Source of the DNA: Kitasatospora xanthocidica
GTDB lineage: Bacteria; Actinomycetota; Actinomycetes; Streptomycetales; Streptomycetaceae
Direction of reading: 5' to 3'
Assembly: GCF_014656195.1 (NCBI RefSeq)
Contig: NZ_BNBY01000029.1
Location: 1 to 64,000 of the forward strand
Length of the DNA stretch: 64,000 nucleotides
Below are positions 41,578 through 50,052 of the stretch, piece by piece. A program made the position numbers and the translations under genes. Each line of letters opens with the position of its first letter. Positions within the stretch are counted from its first letter, which is position 1. The notes under the pieces are model-generated. The model ran no database searches and had not been told where the DNA came from. It worked only from the letters and a program-made list of their open reading frames with translations.

Positions 41578-41591
41578 TGGGAGCGCTCCCA
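41578..41591. promoter_or_regulatory. CebR-type operator
   Basis: The perfect palindrome TGGGAGCGCTCCCA is the known binding site of CebR, the cellobiose/cellotriose-responsive LacI-type repressor of Streptomyces. It covers the predicted transcription start, which fits repression that is relieved by cello-oligosaccharides. Confidence 0.85.
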
Positions 41592-41758
41592 TGCGTGAAC
41601 TCACCTAGCTGGGCGTCGAGTTGAGTGTCAGGGTTCCCGCAGCGCGGTCGTTTCCATCCCCCACCCAAGGCCGCGGCGCTGCCGACGGTACGTGTCGATC
41701 GCACGCTTCGGGCGTGGCGGACCGTCCCCCCGCGCTGTCGGCTGCTGAGAAGGAGACC

Positions 41759-44083
41759 ATGCGTACGACACGCAAGGCGGCCGCCCTGGCGGCAGTCGCC
41801 GTACTGCTGGCCGGTACCGGAGCGGCGCAGGCCGCCGGCACCGCGCCCGGGCGGGCGGTGCCGGCGGCCGCCGCCACCGCGGGCCCGGCGATCACCGTGG
41901 ACGCCACCAGCGGACGGCACGCCATCGACCCCCACATCTACGGCATGAACTTCCCCGACGAGGCGCTGGCCAAGGAGCTGCGCCTGCCGATGGGCCGTTG
42001 GGGCGGCAACGCCACCAGTCGTTACAACTACAAACTCGACGCCTACAACGCCGGGTCCGACTGGTACTTCGAGGACCTGCACTACAACAACGACACCGCG
42101 GCACTGCCCGCAGGATCGCAGGCCGACAAGTTCGTCGAGCAGAACCGCAGGACCGGCACCGACACGCTGATGACCGTGCCGATGATCGGCTGGACGGCGG
42201 CCGGCCGCGACAGCGGCTGCGGGTTCAGTGTCGCCAAGTACGGTCCTCAGCAGCAGACCGACGCCCAGTGGCGGCCGGACTGCGGCAACGGCAGGAAGCC
42301 TGACGACACCCTGATCACGGGCAACGCTCCGACCGAGACCAGCACGCCCGCGGGGCCGGACTTCGTCAAGGGCTGGGTGCAGTACCTCGCCAACACCTAC
42401 GGCACCGCGAACAGCGGCGGGGTGCGCTTCTACAACCTCGACAACGAACCGGACCTGTGGTCCGGAACGCACCGCGACGTCCACCCGGCCGGGCCGGGCT
42501 ACGACGAGATGCGCGACAGCACCTACGCCGTCGCCGCAGCCGTCAAGGACGCCGACCCGGCCGCGCAGACCCTCGGCCCGGTCGGCTGGGGTTTCAACTC
42601 GCTGATCTACTCCGGCCTGGACCAGCAGGTGTGCGGCCAGCAGGGTGGCAGTTGCTGGTCGAAGCCGCCGGACGCCGCCGCGCACGGCGGCCTGCAGTTC
42701 GCCCCGTGGTACCTGCAGAAGATGAAGGAGTACGAGCAGGCGCACGGGCGCCGGATCCTGGACTACTTCGACGAGCACATCTACCCGCAGCAGTCCGGGG
42801 TGTCCGGCACCGCGGACGACGCGACGACGCAGGCCCTGCGACTGCGTTCCACCCGGCAGCTGTGGGATCCGTCCTACGTCGACGAGAGCTGGATCAACCA
42901 GCCGATCCAGTTCGTCCCCCGGATGCGCTCGCTGGTCGACCAGAACTACCCGGGGACCAAGCTGGCCATCTCGGAGTACAACTGGGGCGCGCTGGACCAC
43001 ATCGACGGCGGCTTGGCCCAGGCCGACGTGCTGGGGATCTTCGGACGTCAGGGGCTGGACCTGGCCACCCTGTGGTCACCCCCGAAGCCGACCGACCCCG
43101 GAGCGTACGCCTTCCGCATGTTCCTGAACTACGACGGCCAGGGCGGCACCTTCGGCGACACCTCCGTCAAGGCCGCGAGCGCCGACCAGGACAAGCTGTC
43201 GGTGTACGCAGCCGAGCGCAGCAGCGACCACGCCACCACGGTCATGGTGATCAACAAGACCACCGGCGACCTCACCGCACCCGTGTCGGTGACCGGCAGC
43301 ACCGCGCTCCCGGCAACGGCGCAGGTCTACCGCTACGGCCAGGGCGACCCCGCCGTGATCCAGCGCCCGGCCGGTCAGCCGCTGAACGGCGGCGCCTTCA
43401 CCGCGACCTTCCCGGCGTACTCCATCACCGAGTACGTCATTCCCGCCGGCTCGGCCCAGGCCACCCCGCCCTCGGCACCCGGCACTCCCACGGCCTCCGC
43501 GACCGGCCCCGACCGCGTGACGCTGACCTGGCCGGCCGCCACAGCCGGGACCTCCCCTCTGGCGGACTACCGCGTGTACGCCGGTGACCCGGCCACCACG
43601 GCGCCGCTGGTCACCGTCTCCGCGTCGGCCACCAGCGCCACCGTCACCGGCCTGACCCCGGTCACCGCCTACACGTTCCGCGTGGTGGCCACCGACACCG
43701 GCGGCCGCAGCTCACCGCCGTCGGCTCCGCTGCAGGTCACCACCGGCCCGGCCGCGACGAGCGGCTGCACCGTCGCCTACCAGGTCGGCAACGACTGGGG
43801 CAGCGGCTTCACCGCGAGCGTGAAGATCACCAACCTGGCGGCACCGGTCACCGGCTGGAACCTCGGATTCACCTTCACCGGCAACCAGACGGTCACCCAG
43901 GGCTGGAACGGCACCTGGGCGCAGACCGGCGCCACGGTCACCGTCAAGGACGCCGGCTGGAACGCGTCCCTGCCCACCGGGGGTTCCACCACGATCGGCT
44001 TCAACGGCGCCTACTCCGGCACCAACCCCGCACCCGGCGGCTTCACCCTCAACGGCACCACCTGCACCACCGCGCTTGGCTGA
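41759..44083 (+). CDS. Secreted GH44 endoglucanase/xyloglucanase with FN3 and CBM2 domains
   Basis: This 774-residue protein starts with a Sec signal peptide (MRTTRKAAALAAVAVLLAG, cleavage probably after an Ala-X-Ala near residue 25). The catalytic region fits glycoside hydrolase family 44: the acid/base glutamate in NLDNEPDLW near 230 and the nucleophile in ISEYNWG near 406. A fibronectin type III domain (~572-665, PPSAPGTPTASATGPDRVTL) links to a C-terminal family 2 carbohydrate-binding module (~671-774) with conserved tryptophans and terminal cysteines. It would cleave beta-1,4-glucans or xyloglucan outside the cell. The ATG follows AAGGAG. A CebR operator overlaps its promoter, so induction by cellobiose is expected. 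Confidence 0.92.
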   Translation: MRTTRKAAALAAVAVLLAGTGAAQAAGTAPGRAVPAAAATAGPAITVDATSGRHAIDPHIYGMNFPDEALAKELRLPMGRWGGNATSRYNYKLDAYNAGSDWYFEDLHYNNDTAALPAGSQADKFVEQNRRTGTDTLMTVPMIGWTAAGRDSGCGFSVAKYGPQQQTDAQWRPDCGNGRKPDDTLITGNAPTETSTPAGPDFVKGWVQYLANTYGTANSGGVRFYNLDNEPDLWSGTHRDVHPAGPGYDEMRDSTYAVAAAVKDADPAAQTLGPVGWGFNSLIYSGLDQQVCGQQGGSCWSKPPDAAAHGGLQFAPWYLQKMKEYEQAHGRRILDYFDEHIYPQQSGVSGTADDATTQALRLRSTRQLWDPSYVDESWINQPIQFVPRMRSLVDQNYPGTKLAISEYNWGALDHIDGGLAQADVLGIFGRQGLDLATLWSPPKPTDPGAYAFRMFLNYDGQGGTFGDTSVKAASADQDKLSVYAAERSSDHATTVMVINKTTGDLTAPVSVTGSTALPATAQVYRYGQGDPAVIQRPAGQPLNGGAFTATFPAYSITEYVIPAGSAQATPPSAPGTPTASATGPDRVTLTWPAATAGTSPLADYRVYAGDPATTAPLVTVSASATSATVTGLTPVTAYTFRVVATDTGGRSSPPSAPLQVTTGPAATSGCTVAYQVGNDWGSGFTASVKITNLAAPVTGWNLGFTFTGNQTVTQGWNGTWAQTGATVTVKDAGWNASLPTGGSTTIGFNGAYSGTNPAPGGFTLNGTTCTTALG

Positions 44084-44101
44084 TCCGCTCCGCCCGCGCA
44101 C

Positions 44102-44130
44102 GGCCGATCCCGAGTACGAAGGGGTCGGCC
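44102..44130. terminator. Hairpin between convergent glucanase and vanB genes
   Basis: GGCCGATCCC pairs with GGGGTCGGCC (one G-T pair) around an 8-nt loop. It can serve the glucanase gene and, from the other side, the van operon. Confidence 0.55.
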
Positions 44131-44192
44131 ATGTGCCGTCGCGTCTCGGCGGTCCCTGACGAGGCATCAGCTGGGGACCCCCGGCTCGGAGG

Positions 44193-45131
44193 TCAGAGGT
44201 CCAGGACCAGCCGGTTCCCCAGGCAGCGGGAGACGCAGATCAGCATGGTGGCCCCGGCCGCCCGCTCCTCCGCCGTGAGCAGTGAATCGCGGTGGTCGGG
44301 GACGCCCTCCAGGACGTCCGTCTCGCAGGTGCCGCAGGTGCCCTCGGTGCAGGAGTAGAGGGCCTCGACGCCGGCTGCGCGGACGGTGTCCAGGACGGAG
44401 GTGTGCTCGGGGACGGTCAGGGTCAGGCCGGAGCGGGCCAGGACGAGTTGGAACGGGGTGTCGGGGGAGGCGGCCGGGGTGCGCGGGCGGAAGCGTTCCA
44501 GGTGGGGCTCCGGCCGGCCGGTCGCCGCGCTGTACTGCTCGACGGCGTCGAGGAGCGGGCCGGGCCCGCAGCAGTAGACGGCGGTGTCCGGTTCCGGTGC
44601 GCCCAGGTAGGAGGCCAGGTCCAGCAGGCCGGTCTCGTCCTGCGGCCGGACGGCCACCCGCTCGCCGTGGCGGCCGGTCAGCTCGTCGAGGAAGGCCATG
44701 GAGCCGCGCGTGCGCCCGCCGTAGAGCAGGGACCAGTCGGCGCCGGCCGCGTCCACCGCCCGCACCATCGGCAGGACGGGGGTGATGCCGATGCCTCCGG
44801 CGATGAAGAGGTACCGACCGGCGGGCCTCAGCGGGAAGTTGTTGCGCGGCCCCCGGGCCCGTACGGTCTCGCCGACCCGTAGCCGCTCGTGCACGAAGGC
44901 CGATCCTCCGCGCCCCTCGGGCTCGCGCAGCACGGCGATCCGCCAGACGTCCCGCTCCGCCGGGTCCCCGCAGAGCGAGTACTGACGCTCCAGTCCGTCG
45001 GCGAGCAGGAGGTCGAGGTGGGCGCCCGGCTCCCAGGAGGGAAGCCCGCTGCCGCGGAGGGCCAGGGAGACGACGCCGTCGGCCTCCTGGCGGCGGTCGG
45101 TCACGACGACGGTGTGGAGGTTCTCAGTCAC
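44193..45131 (-). CDS. vanB: Vanillate O-demethylase reductase component
   Basis: This 312-residue flavoprotein-ferredoxin fusion has a flavin-binding RQYSLCG near 50, a nicotinamide-binding IAGGIGITPV near 112, and a C-terminal plant-type [2Fe-2S] domain with Cys261, Cys266, Cys269 and Cys299. It passes electrons from NAD(P)H to the Rieske oxygenase VanA. The GTG start has GCGAGG 6 nt upstream and overlaps the small ORF before it by 8 nt. It is the last gene of the minus-strand aromatic operon. Confidence 0.9.
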   Translation of the reverse strand: MTENLHTVVVTDRRQEADGVVSLALRGSGLPSWEPGAHLDLLLADGLERQYSLCGDPAERDVWRIAVLREPEGRGGSAFVHERLRVGETVRARGPRNNFPLRPAGRYLFIAGGIGITPVLPMVRAVDAAGADWSLLYGGRTRGSMAFLDELTGRHGERVAVRPQDETGLLDLASYLGAPEPDTAVYCCGPGPLLDAVEQYSAATGRPEPHLERFRPRTPAASPDTPFQLVLARSGLTLTVPEHTSVLDTVRAAGVEALYSCTEGTCGTCETDVLEGVPDHRDSLLTAEERAAGATMLICVSRCLGNRLVLDL

Positions 45132-45297
45132 TCGGTGCCTCGCTCGGGTGTCCGTCCGGGTGGGCCAGCAGCCAGGCCCACATCGCGACCGGTTCGTCGG
45201 CCGTGTGCCGCGCGCCGCAGTGGCAGGTGCCGTGCAGCAGATCGGTGCCGGGCTGCCAGTCGACGCGGTTGACCACCGCGCTGGTCGGGCCGGTCAT
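45124..45297 (-). CDS. 57-residue CxC-type small protein between vanA and vanB
   Basis: A complete small ORF with high GC at third codon positions starts at an ATG overlapping the vanA stop (ATGA) and ends inside the vanB start region. This makes a continuous overlapping chain vanA-ORF-vanB. Its centre reads HGTCHCGARHTADEP, with one CHC motif and several histidines, followed by a tryptophan-rich stretch (AMWAWLLAHPDGH). The cysteines and histidines could bind a metal ion or Fe-S cluster, or contact the oxygenase. It has no ribosome site of its own, so it depends on coupling to vanA. I do not recognise a family. It could be a spurious overlap, but codon use and the tight junctions argue for a gene. 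Confidence 0.6.
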   Translation of the reverse strand: MTGPTSAVVNRVDWQPGTDLLHGTCHCGARHTADEPVAMWAWLLAHPDGHPSEAPSD

Positions 45298-46304
45298 CCG
45301 GCGGCCAGCTTCGCGAGGATGCGGCGGGCGGCGAGGCCGCCGGTGTCGATGTTGATGCTGAGCTCCTGGTAGCCGGCCGGCTCGCTGTCGAGCGCGCGCT
45401 GAAGCAGGTTCAGGGCGTCGACGTCCTGCATCACCACCTGGTGGTTGAAGTCCCGCAGGAACGCGGTGACTTCGTCGTCGTCCGTCGCGAAGTCGCGGGA
45501 GACGGCCCAGAAGTCGTAGACCTTGCCGGGTGCGGAAGGGGTGATGGCGTAGGTGATCTCGGTGCGGAACACCGGGGCGTCCTGCCCGGCCGGCATGATC
45601 CGGCTGTGCAGCAGGTAGAGGCAGGGGGCGACGTACTCGATGTCCTGCAGGCGGGTGATCCGGCCCTCGATGCCCGTCGAGCGGGCGTAGAAGGGCGGGC
45701 ACTCGGCGTCCGTCATGTGGCGGGAGACCCGGACGATGCCGGCGTCCTCGTCGACCTCGGTGGTGATGGGGGTCTCGGCGACCTCGGGGGTGCCGATGTA
45801 GCCGCCGTGCAGGTAGGTCTCGTGGGAGAGGTCCATCAGGTTGTCGACCAGCAGCCCGTAGTCGCCGTCGATCGGCTCCATGCCGCGGACGGTGACCAGG
45901 TCCGGGTCCGCCAGGTGCGGGGCGCGCGGGATCAGCTTCTCGTCGGCCGTCGCCGGGTCGCCGATCCAGACCCAGACGAAGGAGTCGAGCTCGACCGCCG
46001 GATAGGCGGCGACCCGGGCGGTGCGGGGGATGCGCTGCTGGCCGGGGACGGAGACGCAGGCGCCGGCGGTGTCGTAGGTGAAGCCGTGGTAGCCGCAGAC
46101 GATCCGGTCGCCGTCCAGGCGGCTCGCCGAGAGCGGGTAGCGGCGGTGCACGCAGCGGTCGGCGAGGGCGACGACGCGCCCGTCCGCCTCGGTGCGGTAG
46201 AGGACGATCGGTTCGCCGAGGATCGTCCGGCCGAGCAGCTCGCGGCCGATCTCGCTGCCGTAGGCGGCGACGTACCACTGGTTGCGGGCGAAGGCGGTGG
46301 CCAT
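45294..46304 (-). CDS. vanA: Vanillate O-demethylase oxygenase component (Rieske)
   Basis: A 336-residue Rieske non-heme iron oxygenase. The Rieske [2Fe-2S] ligands are Cys51 and His53 (CVHRRYP) and Cys70 and His73 (CGYHG). The mononuclear iron site is in DNLMDLSHETYLHGG, with Asp154 bridging and His161 and His166 as ligands. The length and N-terminus (FARNQWYVAAYGSEIG) match VanA. It demethylates vanillate to protocatechuate and formaldehyde, feeding the pca genes ~8 kb away. The ATG has GGGAG upstream. A related demethylase substrate such as another methoxybenzoate is possible. Confidence 0.9.
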   Translation of the reverse strand: MATAFARNQWYVAAYGSEIGRELLGRTILGEPIVLYRTEADGRVVALADRCVHRRYPLSASRLDGDRIVCGYHGFTYDTAGACVSVPGQQRIPRTARVAAYPAVELDSFVWVWIGDPATADEKLIPRAPHLADPDLVTVRGMEPIDGDYGLLVDNLMDLSHETYLHGGYIGTPEVAETPITTEVDEDAGIVRVSRHMTDAECPPFYARSTGIEGRITRLQDIEYVAPCLYLLHSRIMPAGQDAPVFRTEITYAITPSAPGKVYDFWAVSRDFATDDDEVTAFLRDFNHQVVMQDVDALNLLQRALDSEPAGYQELSINIDTGGLAARRILAKLAAG

Positions 46305-46385
46305 GGGGCACTCCCGTCGCTGAGGGGTGGGGGTGGGTGCGACGAGGTTCGCAGGGGCGCGGTGCCGCTCACAACGGGACTTCCG

Positions 46386-47141
46386 TCAGGTGGAAGTCCG
46401 CCCGAGGGCGCGGGAGATGCCCAGCCCGGCGACCCGGACGGCGGGAGCCAGGGCGCTCGGCGCGGCACCCTCGACCGGCACCACGACGGACACGGAGGCC
46501 ACCACCTCTCCCCGCGGCCCGCGCACCGGTGCCGCCACCGACAGTGCGTCCTCGGTGATCTGACGGTCACTCACCGCGAAGCCCGACCGGCGCACCTCGG
46601 CGAGCAGCCGCCGCAGCCGCACCGGATCGGTCACCGTGTGCGGCGTGAACGCGGCCAACTCCTGGGCCAGGCAATGCTCCTTGACCTCAGGGGTGCTGTG
46701 GGCGAGCAGCACCAGACCGACGCCGGTCGCGTGCAGCGGCCACCGCGCGCCGACCTCGGTCCGCACCCCCACGGCCGAGCGGCCCGAGATCCGCTCGATG
46801 TAGACGACCTCCAGGCCGTCCCGCACCGCGAGTTGCACGTTCTCATGGGTGGCCTCGTACAGGTCCTCCAGGAACGGCATCGCGGCCTCGCGCAGTGCGA
46901 GGCCGCGCGGGGCGAGGGAACCGAGCTCCCACAGCCGCAGGCCGATGTGGTAGACGCCCTCCCGGTCGCGTTCGAGCGCGCCCCATGCCGTCAGCAGCCC
47001 GACGAGGCGGTGCGCGGTCGGCAGGGTGAGCCCGGCGCGCCGCCCGATCTCGGTCAGCGACAGGGCCGGGCCGGCGTGCCCGAAGGCCGCCAGCACGGCG
47101 AGCAGCCGGTCGGCGGCCGAACGGGGGGCCGGGTCGGTCAC
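46386..47141 (-). CDS. IclR-family transcriptional regulator of the hydroxycinnamate/vanillate operon
   Basis: This 251-residue single-unit IclR protein has an N-terminal winged helix (SLTEIGRRAGLTLPTAHRLV at ~28-47) and a C-terminal ligand-binding domain (QLAVRDGLEVVYIERISGRS near 105). The GTG start overlaps the MaoC gene stop as GTGA, so it is made from the same transcript as the upstream catabolic genes. It is followed by an 81-nt gap and then vanA, which may have its own promoter there. It probably senses an aromatic intermediate such as vanillate, but the ligand is not evident. Confidence 0.87.
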   Translation of the reverse strand: MTDPAPRSAADRLLAVLAAFGHAGPALSLTEIGRRAGLTLPTAHRLVGLLTAWGALERDREGVYHIGLRLWELGSLAPRGLALREAAMPFLEDLYEATHENVQLAVRDGLEVVYIERISGRSAVGVRTEVGARWPLHATGVGLVLLAHSTPEVKEHCLAQELAAFTPHTVTDPVRLRRLLAEVRRSGFAVSDRQITEDALSVAAPVRGPRGEVVASVSVVVPVEGAAPSALAPAVRVAGLGISRALGRTST

Positions 47142-47593
47142 GCGTAGAAGCGGTAGACGGCCTGGGCGACGGCGGCGGGCTTGGGCCGGCCGTCGATCTC
47201 GACGGTCAGGTCGACGGTGACCTCCGCGCCGCCCTTGACCTCGGTGACCGAGGCGATCGCGCCGTGGGCGCGGATCTTGGCGCCGACCAGGACGGGGGAG
47301 GGGAAACGGACCTTGTTGAGGCCGTAGTTGACGGCCATGCCGACGCCCTGGACCTCCAGCAGCTCGCTCCACAGCGGGATGAGCAGCGAGAGGCTCAGGT
47401 AGCCGTGGGCGATGGTGCCGCCGAAGGGGCCGGTCTTGGCGCGCTCGGCGTCGACGTGGATCCACTGGTGGTCGTCGGTGGCGTCGGCGAAGGTGTCCAC
47501 CCGCTCCTGGGTGATCTCCAGCCACTCGCTGCGGCCGAGGTCGGTGCCGCCGAGTTCGAGCAGTCCGGCGATGCCGTTGACGGTACGGGACAT
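47138..47593 (-). CDS. MaoC-type enoyl-CoA hydratase (CouM-like)
   Basis: A 151-residue single hot-dog protein with the R-hydratase motif. ADATDDHQWIHVDAERA near 37-53 carries the catalytic Asp and His, followed by GPFGGTIAHGYLSLSL. MaoC hydratases add water across enoyl-CoA double bonds. Between a CoA ligase and a dehydrogenase gene, the likely substrate is feruloyl- or p-coumaroyl-CoA, as for CouM of Rhodococcus jostii RHA1. The ATG has GAGAGG about 8 nt upstream. The product overlaps the IclR gene. Confidence 0.87.
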   Translation of the reverse strand: MSRTVNGIAGLLELGGTDLGRSEWLEITQERVDTFADATDDHQWIHVDAERAKTGPFGGTIAHGYLSLSLLIPLWSELLEVQGVGMAVNYGLNKVRFPSPVLVGAKIRAHGAIASVTEVKGGAEVTVDLTVEIDGRPKPAAVAQAVYRFYA

Positions 47594-47622
47594 GGGGGAA
47601 GCCTCTCTGAGTGGTCCAGGGG

Positions 47623-49116
47623 TCAGCGCTGCCCGTAGGCGGCCCGGAGCGGGCCCTTGAGCAGCTTGCCCGCGCCGCTGCGCGGGAGGGTGTCGGCGAG
47701 GAGCACCGACTTGGGGATCTTGTAGCGGGCGAGCCGTCCGTCCAGGTGGGCGGTCAGTTCCTCGACGCCGGCCGCGGCGCCCGGCCGCAGGACGACGACG
47801 GCGCGGCCGACCTCGCCCCACTTCTCGTCCGGGACACCGAAGACGGCGCACTCGGCGACGGCCGGGTGCTCCAGCAGGGCGTTCTCGACCTCGGCCGGGT
47901 AGACGTTCTCGCCGCCGGAGATGAACATGTCCTTCAGCCGGTCGACCAGCCGGACGTAGCCCTCGGCGTCCACCGCGGCGATGTCGCCGGAGCGGAACCA
48001 GGAGCCGTCCCGGAAGGCGTCGGCGCTCTCCTCGGGACGGCCCCAGTAGCCGGGCGTGACATTGGGCCCGGCGACCAGCACCTCGCCCGGCTCGTCCACC
48101 CCGGCCGGTTCGCCGGCCGGGTCCACCAGCCGTACGTCCGTGAAGAAGTGCGGTACGCCCGCCGTGCCGGCGCGGGTCAGCGCGTCCTGCCGGTCCAGCA
48201 GCAGGACGCCGGGGGAGGCCTCGGTCATCCCGTAGCCCTGGACGAAGGCCAGGCCCCGGTCGAGGTAGCGGCGGATGATCCGGGCCGGGACGGGGGCGCC
48301 CCCGCAGAGCAGGTTGCGCAGGCTGCCGAGGTCCGCTTCCGCCCAGCCGGGCGCGGCGGCCACCGCGTCGTACATCGCGGGGACGCCGAACAGGCAGGTG
48401 ACCCGGTGGCGTTCGATCAGCTCCAGGGCGCGGGCGGGGTCGAAGGCGGACTCCAGCACGGCCGTGCCGCCCTTGAGCAGTGTGGGCAGGCAGGTCATGT
48501 TGAGGGCGGCGGTGTGGAACAGCGGCGCGCTGACCAGGGTGACCTCGTCGGTCGAAAGGTCCACGTCGACCAGGACGTTGAGGCTGTTCCACAGGATGTT
48601 GCCGTGGGTGAGCATCGCGCCCTTGGGGGAGCCGGTGGTCCCCGAGGTGTACATGATCATGCACAGGTCGTCCGGGCCGACCGGCACGTCGAGCGGCTCG
48701 GCCGGGGCCTCGGCCAGCAGCGCCTCGTAGGCTTCGCCCTCGGCCTCCAACAGCTCGACGTCCCCGGCGAGTTCGACGGCATCGGAGTGACGTACCGTCA
48801 GCAGCAGTCTGCTGCCCGAGTCCTGGAGCTGGTGGCGCAGTTCCGGCACGGCGAGGCGGGTGTTGAGCGGGACGAAGACCGCGCCGAGCTGTCCGGCGGC
48901 GAACAGGGCCTCCAGGAACGCGGGGTGGTTCGGCCCCAGGAAGGCCACCCGGTCGCCGGGCCGCACGCCGCGGGCGCGCAGCAGGTGGGCCAGGCGGGTG
49001 GTCCGGTCGTACAACTCGGCGTAGCCGGTGGCGCGTTCTTCGTGGAGCAGGGCGGTGCGGTGCGGGGTCTTGCGGGCCCGGCGGGCGGGCCAGGATCCGA
49101 TGCCTTGGTTCTGCAA
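47623..49116 (-). CDS. Acyl-CoA ligase, probable hydroxycinnamoyl-CoA synthetase (CouL-like)
   Basis: A 497-residue class I adenylate-forming enzyme. The AMP-binding loop is YTSGTTGSPKG near 155-165, followed by VQGYGMTEASP, the hinge RLKDMFISGGENVYPAE near 390 and the catalytic lysine in PRSGAGKLLKG near 482. It should activate an aromatic acid with ATP and CoA. The neighbouring hydratase, dehydrogenase and amidohydrolase make p-coumarate and ferulate the best guesses. The start is a TTG with GGGAG 7 nt upstream. A medium-chain fatty acid ligase is the alternative. Confidence 0.88.
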   Translation of the reverse strand: MQNQGIGSWPARRARKTPHRTALLHEERATGYAELYDRTTRLAHLLRARGVRPGDRVAFLGPNHPAFLEALFAAGQLGAVFVPLNTRLAVPELRHQLQDSGSRLLLTVRHSDAVELAGDVELLEAEGEAYEALLAEAPAEPLDVPVGPDDLCMIMYTSGTTGSPKGAMLTHGNILWNSLNVLVDVDLSTDEVTLVSAPLFHTAALNMTCLPTLLKGGTAVLESAFDPARALELIERHRVTCLFGVPAMYDAVAAAPGWAEADLGSLRNLLCGGAPVPARIIRRYLDRGLAFVQGYGMTEASPGVLLLDRQDALTRAGTAGVPHFFTDVRLVDPAGEPAGVDEPGEVLVAGPNVTPGYWGRPEESADAFRDGSWFRSGDIAAVDAEGYVRLVDRLKDMFISGGENVYPAEVENALLEHPAVAECAVFGVPDEKWGEVGRAVVVLRPGAAAGVEELTAHLDGRLARYKIPKSVLLADTLPRSGAGKLLKGPLRAAYGQR

Positions 49117-49138
49117 CGCGGGACTCCCTTGTCTGGCG

Positions 49139-50038
49139 TCACTGCTGCTTGTCGAGGCCGAGCAGCCTGGCGGCGTTCTCCTTGAGGATCTTCGGTCGGA
49201 CCTCGTCCTTGATCGGGAGCTCGGCGAAGTCGGCGAGCCAGCGGTCCGGGCTGATCAGCGGGTAGTCGGAGCCGAACAGCACCTTGTCCTTGAGCAGGCT
49301 GTTGGCGTACTGGACCAGCTGCGGCGGGAAGTACTTCGGCGACCAGCCCGAGAGGTCGATGTACACCTGCGGCTTGTGGGTGGCCACCGCCAACGCCTCG
49401 TCCTGCCAGGGGAACGAGGGATGGGCGAGGATGATCGGCATCCCGGGGAAGTCGGCGGCGACGTCGTCGACCAGCATCGGGTTGGAGTACTTCAGCCGGA
49501 TGCCGCCCCCGCCCGGCGCCCCCGCGCCGATCCCGGTCTGGCCCGTGTGGAAGACGGCGATCGCGCCGGCCTCCTCGATGGCCTCGTACAGCGGGTAGGC
49601 CATCCGGTCATTGGGGTGGAAGGCCTGGACGTTGGGGTGGAACTTGAAGCCCCTGACTCCGAACTCACCGACCAGCCTGCGGATCTGCCGTACGGCCATC
49701 TTCCCCTTGTACGGGTCGACGCTCGCGAAGGGGATGATCACATCGGGGTTCTCCCGCGCGGCCTCCGCGACCTCCTCGTTGGGGACGGCCGGGGTGCCGG
49801 TGGCCGCCTCGGCGTCCACGGTGAAGACCACGCAGGCCATCCGTCGCTCGCGGTAGTACGCGGCGATCTCCGGGAGGGTCGGGCGGCGGTGCTCCGCCTT
49901 GAAGTACGCCCCGGCGGCGGTGTCCAGCTCTTCCGAGAGCGAACCCTGGCCGCGTGAGTCCACCTCGGCGTGGGTGTGCATGTCGACGGCGACGAGTTCG
50001 TCGATGTTCATCGGGCGGAACCCCGGTTCATCGTTCAT
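49139..50038 (-). CDS. Amidohydrolase-2 family metal-dependent hydrolase (CouO-like)
   Basis: This 299-residue TIM-barrel protein has the metal-binding HxH pair at His21 and His23 (DMHTHAEV), a histidine in GFKFHPN, one in ILAHPSFPW, and the late aspartate in LFGSDYP. The family includes ACMSD-like decarboxylases and C-C hydrolases. In the Rhodococcus cou cluster a similar protein is proposed to split the beta-keto acyl-CoA by a retro-Claisen reaction in place of thiolase. No thiolase gene is present here, which fits. The ATG follows AAGGGAG. A decarboxylase or hydratase role for another aromatic product is an alternative. Confidence 0.82.
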   Translation of the reverse strand: MNDEPGFRPMNIDELVAVDMHTHAEVDSRGQGSLSEELDTAAGAYFKAEHRRPTLPEIAAYYRERRMACVVFTVDAEAATGTPAVPNEEVAEAARENPDVIIPFASVDPYKGKMAVRQIRRLVGEFGVRGFKFHPNVQAFHPNDRMAYPLYEAIEEAGAIAVFHTGQTGIGAGAPGGGGIRLKYSNPMLVDDVAADFPGMPIILAHPSFPWQDEALAVATHKPQVYIDLSGWSPKYFPPQLVQYANSLLKDKVLFGSDYPLISPDRWLADFAELPIKDEVRPKILKENAARLLGLDKQQ

Positions 50039-50052
50039 CGGGCGCACTCCCT

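Noticed and set aside
41591..41608. Five-codon leader ORF as a separate gene
   Set aside because: Too short to support without expression data; kept only as an observation with the CebR site.
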